This document shows positions 1 through 3,189 of a stretch of 7,518 bases of DNA, one piece after another (position 1 is the stretch's first letter; each line of letters starts with the position of its first letter). Under the pieces are notes generated by a model, which was not told where the DNA came from, made no database searches, and saw only the letters and a list, made by a program, of their open reading frames with translations. Origin of the DNA: an uncultured Eubacteriales bacterium. GTDB lineage: Bacteria; Bacillota; Clostridia; Lachnospirales; Lachnospiraceae. The DNA is taken from positions 1 through 7,518 of the forward strand of contig OMSZ01000263.1 of NCBI GenBank assembly GCA_900313855.1. The letters are read 5' to 3'. The translations under genes were made by a program, and so were the position numbers.

Positions 1-195
1 CAGACGGCTGACGCATATATCGAGAAGCTGACACATAAGCTTGCTAAGGAATATCAGGTTACCGTAGCGACTTCAGACGGTCTCATACAGCTTATTACAA
101 GAGGACAGAACTGCAGAGTTATCTCTGCCCGTGAGTTAAAGGCAGAGATAGATCGCGTCAATGAATCAATAAGAGATTATATCCATACTTTTTAA
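1..195 (+). CDS. rae1: Rae1/YacP-like NYN-domain ribonuclease, C-terminal end only
   Basis: The first 195 bases read in frame 1 as 64 codons ending in TAA at 193-195; the start lies outside the window. The visible part begins QTADAYIEKL, then carries VTVATSDGLIQ (about residues 20-30 of the fragment) and VISARELKAEI (about 40-50). The spacing of the AD-x-YIE, ATSD and SARE motifs is that of the C-terminal half of the NYN (PIN-like) domain in the YacP family. B. subtilis Rae1 of this family is a ribosome-associated endoribonuclease that cuts mRNA in the A site; that role is carried over from the family, not shown here. The ATSD aspartate is expected to belong to the acidic active site. The last 30 bases overlap the 3' end of maf on the opposite strand. 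A related NYN protein of different function cannot be excluded because the N-terminal half is missing. Confidence 0.8.
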   Translation, partial: QTADAYIEKLTHKLAKEYQVTVATSDGLIQLITRGQNCRVISARELKAEIDRVNESIRDYIHTF

Positions 196-771
196 GGTCT
201 GATAAAGCTTTGCTATTGGAAGGCCTACAACATTGTTGTAATCACCGCAGATTTCCTTTACATGAACCGCAAACGGCCCCTGAATGCCGTATGCGCCTGC
301 TTTGTCTAAAGGATCACCGGTATTGATATACTCTTTCAGCTCCTTTGCGGTAGCCGGATATAATGTTACATCTGTTTTTTCGTTTATCAGTTCTACCTGT
401 TTGCCAAGGGCATTTCTGTAAATGACAGCAACACCGGTATATACCTGATGTGTACGGTCACATAGCATTGTCAGCATATCGAATGCTTCGTCTTCATCGG
501 CCGGTTTGCCGAGAATCTCACCATCATAGTAAACTATAGTATCTGCCCCGATGACAACAAAGTTTTGGTCTTTGTATTCTGATTTGATCTTATTATATAC
601 AGAATCAGCCTTTCTAAGTGCTAAGGTTTCTGCAAAATGTTCAGGCGTTTCGTAGGTTATGGATTCATCGGCATCTGATGTTGTTACGGTGAAGGAGAAG
701 CCGGCCTGCTCTAACAGTTCTTTCCTTCGTGGTGATGCTGAAGCTAAAATAATAGGAATATTATTGATCAT
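166..771 (-). CDS. maf: Maf-family nucleoside triphosphate pyrophosphatase (dTTP/UTP type)
   Basis: A 201-residue protein of normal Maf length. It probably hydrolyses non-canonical or excess pyrimidine NTPs (dTTP, UTP and modified forms) to the monophosphate plus pyrophosphate in the cytosol. The family motifs are all present in order: SASPRR (11-16), Glu36 after DAD, LRKA (52-55), GADTIV (75-80) with the presumed catalytic Asp77, GKP (88-90), YTGV (111-114), DPLDKAGAYGIQG (153-165) and GDYNNVVGLP (176-185). Gln164 in the GIQG motif fits the YhdE-like dTTP/UTP branch rather than the YceF-like branch; that subtype is inference. The ATG at 769-771 (complement) is preceded seven bases away by AAGGAGG (complement of 779-785), which fixes the start. 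The stop lies inside the 3' end of the convergent rae1 gene. It is likely transcribed alone from the promoter at 854-882, with a leader of about 75 nt. Confidence 0.95.
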   Translation of the reverse strand: MINNIPIILASASPRRKELLEQAGFSFTVTTSDADESITYETPEHFAETLALRKADSVYNKIKSEYKDQNFVVIGADTIVYYDGEILGKPADEDEAFDMLTMLCDRTHQVYTGVAVIYRNALGKQVELINEKTDVTLYPATAKELKEYINTGDPLDKAGAYGIQGPFAVHVKEICGDYNNVVGLPIAKLYQTLKSMDIISY

Positions 772-795
772 GAAGGTACCTCCTTGAAAATTACG

Positions 796-839
796 AAGTA
801 CTGGGCAACTAGTATATCACTCGGTGCCCAAAGGTACTT
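796..839 (-). promoter_or_regulatory. Inverted repeat in the maf leader
   Basis: AAGTAC (796-801) pairs with GTACTT (834-839), and GGGCA (803-807) pairs with TGCCC (825-829). Together they give an 11-bp interrupted stem with a 17-base loop. It lies entirely within the predicted maf leader (about 847 to 772 on the minus strand). In that RNA the upstream arm contains GUACCU, which could instead pair with AGGUAC inside the ribosome binding region, so the hairpin and an SD-blocking helix would exclude each other. No T-run follows either side, so it is not an intrinsic terminator. It could equally be a protein-binding DNA palindrome. Confidence 0.45.
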
Positions 840-853
840 TTGACACCAATATC

Positions 854-882
854 ATTATATAGTTAATAAATATAATTTGCAA
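854..882 (-). promoter_or_regulatory. Predicted sigma-A promoter of maf
   Basis: On the minus strand, TTGCAA (complement of 877-882) is followed after exactly 17 bases by a perfect TATAAT (complement of 854-859). Transcription should begin near 847, giving a leader of about 75 nt to the maf start codon. The -35 hexamer matches consensus at four of six positions. A perfect plus-strand TTGACA (840-845) and TATAAT (871-876) also occur here, but they are 25 bp apart and do not form a promoter together. Confidence 0.6.
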
Positions 883-905
883 GCGACATCAAACAATGGT
901 AAAAT
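877..905 (+). promoter_or_regulatory. Predicted promoter of the transglutaminase-like/DUF1700 operon
   Basis: TTGCAA (877-882), a 17-base spacer, and TAAAAT (900-905), which differs from the -10 consensus at one position. TGG directly before the -10 box (897-899) is an extended -10 element. Transcription should start near 912, leaving about 30 nt of leader before the ATG at 943. The -35 hexamer is the same palindromic TTGCAA that faces maf on the other strand. Confidence 0.6.
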
Positions 906-942
906 CGGATTTAGTATTATCCTAGTAGAAAGGAGCATGAGA

Positions 943-2052
943 ATGAAAAAAGCAATAGGTATAGCATTAGTTGCTGCGGCATTAGTGTATATAATAAGAC
1001 TTACATATTTTCGTGTTCCAAAGGTTTCGGAAGCGGTAACCTCATATACGGATAAGGATTTCAGAAAGGAAAATATCTATTCGGATCTCGAGACATTAGC
1101 AGCGAGACTGGATGAGGAGATATTAGGCGGGGCGGAATCATTTACTGTCTACTTAAAGGATATGGATATTAATGAAATAGATAATATCAATCATGTTCTT
1201 AACGGTATATACGGAAGCGGTTCGACCTATCAGCTTGTGGGAAGCGCGGGAGAGCATTACAAGAAGGTCACCATCAGTATGAAACGTAATACAAACTATT
1301 ATGTTTATAAGGCTTATACGAATAATGAAGCTATTTCGGTTGAGAATCCGGAGGCGAAGGTTTTGTATGGCAGAGTGAAGGGGATAATCAATACGGTCAT
1401 TAAGCAGGGAATGACGGATTATGAGAAGGAGCTGGCTTTTCATGATTATCTGGTGTCGCATTGTCATTACAGTAAGAATACAGAGCAGTCTGCCGACAGC
1501 GATATATACAGAGCCTATGGAGCACTTGTCAATGAGGATGCGGTGTGCAATGGATATGCTGAGGCCTTAAAGCTGTTATTTGACTGTATCGGTATTGAAT
1601 CTAAGATGGTAGTTGGAACTGCTGATGGTGTTGATCACGCCTGGAATCTTGTGAAAATAGGAGATAAATGGTATCATCTTGATGCGACCTGGGATGATCC
1701 GCTCCCGGATCAGGGCAAGAATGTTATGCATCCGTATTTTAATGTTTCCGATGAGATTATTTCTGCTAATCATATCTGGGAAAGGGATGATTATCCCAAG
1801 GCGGAGGATATGCAGTATAATTATTATGTATATAACAATCAGTATTTTGAGAGCTTTGAGGAATACAAGGAGCAGGCTTACGTGGAAATGATGCAGCATG
1901 GAAGTGACAGATACGAGGCTGTAATTGAAAACTTTGAAGAGAATGATAATGACATGCAGTTCCTTTTTGACGGAAGTCTCCGCTATACAAGTATCAACTG
2001 GCAGACCTTCGAAAGTGGGAAATACAGGGTTTTGGTATTGCAGGCGAAGTAG
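943..2052 (+). CDS. Membrane-anchored transglutaminase-like (papain-fold) protein
   Basis: A protein of 369 residues with an uncleaved-looking N-terminal membrane segment (about residues 4-20, after MKK) and an extracytoplasmic remainder. The middle holds a transglutaminase-like core with a complete Cys-His-Asp triad: Cys202 in DAVCNGYAEALKLL, His232 in GVDHAWNLV and Asp247 in WYHLDATWDDP. This is the bacterial papain-fold form, so protease, peptide crosslinking or cell-wall peptide activity are all possible; the substrate cannot be read from sequence. Residues about 25-150 and 270-369 are not recognised. I chose the ATG at 943: AAAGGAG (929-935) stands seven bases upstream, whereas the in-frame ATG at 937 is only one base from it and the upstream TTG at 877 lies in the promoter. 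The DUF1700 gene follows after 43 bp with no terminator, suggesting an envelope operon. Confidence 0.85.
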   Translation: MKKAIGIALVAAALVYIIRLTYFRVPKVSEAVTSYTDKDFRKENIYSDLETLAARLDEEILGGAESFTVYLKDMDINEIDNINHVLNGIYGSGSTYQLVGSAGEHYKKVTISMKRNTNYYVYKAYTNNEAISVENPEAKVLYGRVKGIINTVIKQGMTDYEKELAFHDYLVSHCHYSKNTEQSADSDIYRAYGALVNEDAVCNGYAEALKLLFDCIGIESKMVVGTADGVDHAWNLVKIGDKWYHLDATWDDPLPDQGKNVMHPYFNVSDEIISANHIWERDDYPKAEDMQYNYYVYNNQYFESFEEYKEQAYVEMMQHGSDRYEAVIENFEENDNDMQFLFDGSLRYTSINWQTFESGKYRVLVLQAK

Positions 2053-2095
2053 TTTTGTGGTATTGTGTTTATCATTATAAGATTTGGAGGATATA

Positions 2096-2608
2096 ATGAC
2101 TAAAGAGCAGTTTTTGAATGAATTGAAGCAGGCGTTGGCAGGAGAGGTTCCGGCTAATGTAATGATGGATTCATATAGTTATTATGCCAATTACATTGAT
2201 GATGAGATAAGAAAAGGCAAGAGCGAGGAAGAGGTTTTGGAGGAGCTTGGAAAGCCTATGCTTATTGCCCGCTCGATAATTGCGGCCCAGACGGGAGAGC
2301 GCAGTGTGGATTATGAATACACTGAGGATGGCAGGAATAAGACTGTACGGAACCATTCTTCAAAAAATAAGGATAACGGTTATGGCGATAGCAGAGTATC
2401 AAAAGAGCAGGGGGGCTTTTCTAATAGTAATTTTGCTTTTGATCTTTCCGGGATACTTGCAAGAGTTGTTCTTGTACTGTTGTTCATTTTAATGATAATA
2501 GTTGTTTTCTTTGTGATCAAGATAGGCTTCTGGGTATTGGTAACATTTGGTATTCCTATTCTTTTGATACTGGGAATAATATATCTTATAATGTATTTTT
2601 CCAAATGA
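2096..2608 (+). CDS. DUF1700/HAAS-domain membrane protein
   Basis: A 170-residue protein. Residues 1 to about 65 form the helical HAAS/DUF1700 module: MTKEQFLNEL at the start, YYANYIDDEIRKG in the middle, then the characteristic SEEEVLEELGKPMLIARSI. A polar, charged linker (about 66-115) leads to two adjacent membrane spans (about 121-143 and 144-167) that end at the C-terminus. HAAS proteins are commonly encoded beside PadR-type regulators and are thought to pass signals or modulate membrane partners; no PadR gene is visible here, so its partner may be the transglutaminase-like protein encoded 43 bp upstream. That pairing is inference. The start is the ATG at 2096, with GGAGG at 2086-2090 five bases away; the in-frame TTG at 2084 overlaps that ribosome site and is unlikely. 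Its TGA stop (2606-2608) overlaps a possible small ORF in an ATGA junction. Confidence 0.85.
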   Translation: MTKEQFLNELKQALAGEVPANVMMDSYSYYANYIDDEIRKGKSEEEVLEELGKPMLIARSIIAAQTGERSVDYEYTEDGRNKTVRNHSSKNKDNGYGDSRVSKEQGGFSNSNFAFDLSGILARVVLVLLFILMIIVVFFVIKIGFWVLVTFGIPILLILGIIYLIMYFSK

Positions 2609-2685
2609 GGAGTTATGTCAAAAGCAACCCTACCTTTGAAGAGAAGAGGGATTTTCCTAACGTAAAAAAATACGTAAAAAAATAG
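2605..2685 (+). CDS. Possible 26-residue small protein, ATGA-coupled to the DUF1700 gene
   Basis: The sequence ATGA at 2605-2608 joins the start of this ORF to the stop of the DUF1700 gene, the arrangement used for translational coupling. It stays open for 26 codons to TAG at 2683-2685. The product is highly charged and Lys-rich (TFEEKRDFPN in the middle, VKKYVKK at the end) with no membrane segment. The last eight codons run through a 12-bp tandem repeat. No independent ribosome site precedes the ATG. A rival ORF of 16 codons begins at ATG 2615 in another frame behind GAGGAG (2607-2612), and ends at 2665. I recognise neither product. Chance is a real possibility for an ORF this short. Confidence 0.22.
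   Translation: MRSYVKSNPTFEEKRDFPNVKKYVKK
2661..2684. repeat. Perfect 12-bp tandem duplication
   Basis: CGTAAAAAAATA occurs twice back to back (2661-2672 and 2673-2684) without a mismatch. It lies just upstream of the tRNA promoter and inside the possible 26-codon ORF, where it encodes the repeated Val-Lys-Lys. The A7 runs are about 12 bp apart, so they are spaced by about one helical turn and could act as a curved or UP-like element, although they end about 15 bp upstream of the -35 box. Confidence 0.85.
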
Positions 2686-2698
2686 TTTAAAAAACTGC

Positions 2699-2727
2699 TT
2701 GACATTTTGTCTGATTTTGCATATACT
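2699..2727 (+). promoter_or_regulatory. Strong predicted promoter of the tRNA-Val/tRNA-Met unit
   Basis: A perfect TTGACA (2699-2704), a 17-base spacer and TATACT (2722-2727, one mismatch to TATAAT). Transcription should start near 2734, about 17 nt before the mature 5' end of tRNA-Val. The near-consensus boxes are typical of stable-RNA promoters. Confidence 0.8.
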
Positions 2728-2728
2728 A

Positions 2729-2747
2729 TCACTTGTGTCAAGTGACA
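2729..2747. promoter_or_regulatory. Palindromes over the tRNA transcription start
   Basis: A perfect 7-bp inverted repeat, TCACTTG-TGT-CAAGTGA (2729-2745), spans the predicted start point. A second overlapping palindrome, TGTCA-AG-TGACA (2736-2747), shares its right half. TGACA also occurs at the -35 box (2700-2704, within GACA-TTT-TGTC at 2701-2711). It could be an operator or simply a leader hairpin that precedes RNase P cleavage; no binding protein can be named. Confidence 0.4.
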
Positions 2748-2750
2748 TAT

Positions 2751-2823
2751 GGAATCTTAGCTCAGCTGGGAGAGCATCTGCCTTACAAGCAGAGGGTCAC
2801 AGGTTCGAGCCCTGTAGGTTCCA
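2751..2823 (+). tRNA. tRNA-Val (anticodon TAC)
   Basis: A 73-nt cloverleaf. Acceptor GGAATCT (2751-2757) pairs with AGGTTCC (2816-2822) with one G-U pair, and the discriminator is A2823. The D arm is GCTC/GAGC. The anticodon stem TCTGC/GCAGA encloses the loop CTTACAA, with anticodon TAC at 2784-2786. The T arm is ACAGG-TTCGAGC-CCTGT. The CCA end is not encoded, since TTT follows the discriminator, so CCA must be added by the nucleotidyltransferase. It is the first gene of a two-tRNA unit. Confidence 0.96.
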
Positions 2824-2945
2824 TTTAATACGAAGCTCCAAGCGGCCAAGCCTAAGGTGATGGCTGATTGGATAAGCTTCTGTATGATGCGACGATTAGT
2901 AAGTCCGGGCTTGAAGCTAAGGACGAGCTTAGCAAAGTCGTTTGT
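2824..2945 (+). other. 122-nt foldable spacer between the two tRNA genes
   Basis: This spacer is transcribed with the tRNAs if the promoter and terminator assignments hold. The left half can fold as one long hairpin: GAAGCT (2832-2837) with AGCTTC (2875-2880), CCAA (2838-2841) with TTGG (2868-2871), and AGCC (2849-2852) with GGCT (2862-2865). The right half holds GCTAAG (2916-2921) with CTTAGC (2928-2933), and CGAC (2890-2893) with GTCG (2937-2940). Cutting by RNase P and tRNA 3' processing enzymes would release it as a discrete fragment. A 31-codon ORF (ATG 2860 to TAG 2953-2955) and an open minus-strand frame cross it, but both run into tRNA sequence and look incidental. It matches no RNA family I recognise. 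Confidence 0.4.
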
Positions 2946-3019
2946 GGCGCGGTAGCTCAGTTGGCTAGAGCACACGGTTCATACCCGTGGTGTCGGGAGT
3001 TCGAATCTCCCCTGCGCTA
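2946..3019 (+). tRNA. tRNA-Met (anticodon CAT, probably elongator)
   Basis: A 74-nt cloverleaf. Acceptor GGCGCGG (2946-2952) pairs with CTGCGCT (3012-3018), with G-U at the first and sixth pairs, and the discriminator is A3019. The anticodon stem CACGG/CCGTG encloses the loop TTCATAC, with CAT at 2980-2982. The T arm is GGGAG-TTCGAAT-CTCCC. The initiator-type run of three G-C pairs (GGG/CCC) in the anticodon stem is absent, as is the unpaired first acceptor position, so this is not the initiator. A CAT tRNA whose C34 becomes lysidine (Ile2) cannot be fully excluded by eye. CCA is not encoded. Confidence 0.92.
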
Positions 3020-3040
3020 CTTTTTTATTGCTCATTTTCA

Positions 3041-3066
3041 GGTAAGAGAAAACTCTTACCTTTTTT
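3041..3066 (+). terminator. Intrinsic terminator of the tRNA unit
   Basis: A perfect 8-bp stem, GGTAAGAG (3041-3048) with CTCTTACC (3053-3060), encloses the loop AAAA and is followed at once by TTTTTT and a further T-rich stretch to about 3077. It lies 21 bases after tRNA-Met. There is no matching T-run on the other side, so it acts on plus-strand transcripts only. Confidence 0.93.
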
Positions 3067-3085
3067 ATATTTTTTTATAAATCGA

Positions 3086-3114
3086 ATGACTTTTGCTTAT
3101 TCAGATGGTATACT
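3086..3114 (+). promoter_or_regulatory. Predicted promoter of the M16C peptidase - era - recO unit
   Basis: ATGACT (3086-3091, four of six to consensus), a 17-base spacer, and TATACT (3109-3114) with a TGG extended -10 element at 3106-3108. Start of transcription is expected near 3121, giving a leader of about 70 nt. A TTGACT at 3123-3128 has no acceptable -10 box at the right distance. Confidence 0.6.
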
Positions 3115-3189
3115 GTATTCTGTTGACTTTGAATAAATATCATTTGTTTTGTCATTAATAAGAACAAAGATATATCGGAGGTAATCATA

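Noticed and set aside
840..876. Perfect TTGACA (840-845) and TATAAT (871-876) on the plus strand taken as one promoter
   Set aside because: They are 25 bp apart, well beyond the 16-18 bp needed. The TTGCAA/TAAAAT pair with a TG extension fits better.
877..942. Upstream TTG start at 877 for the transglutaminase-like protein
   Set aside because: It lies in the predicted -35 box and has no ribosome site; the ATG at 943 has AAAGGAG at the right distance and begins a proper membrane segment.
2684..2696. AGTTT-AAA-AAACT as a terminator for the DUF1700 operon
   Set aside because: The stem is only five AT-rich pairs and no T-run follows. I see no convincing terminator in this gap.
2757..2975. A 72-codon minus-strand ORF with a tail reading TYRARTCDPLLVRQ
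   Set aside because: That peptide is the well-known antisense translation of a tRNA gene. The ORF covers tRNA-Val, the spacer and part of tRNA-Met and has no other support.
2868..3080. A 70-codon plus-strand ORF containing AVAQLARAHGSYPWCREFESP
   Set aside because: This is the classic false protein produced by reading through a tRNA gene; it starts at a TTG without a ribosome site.
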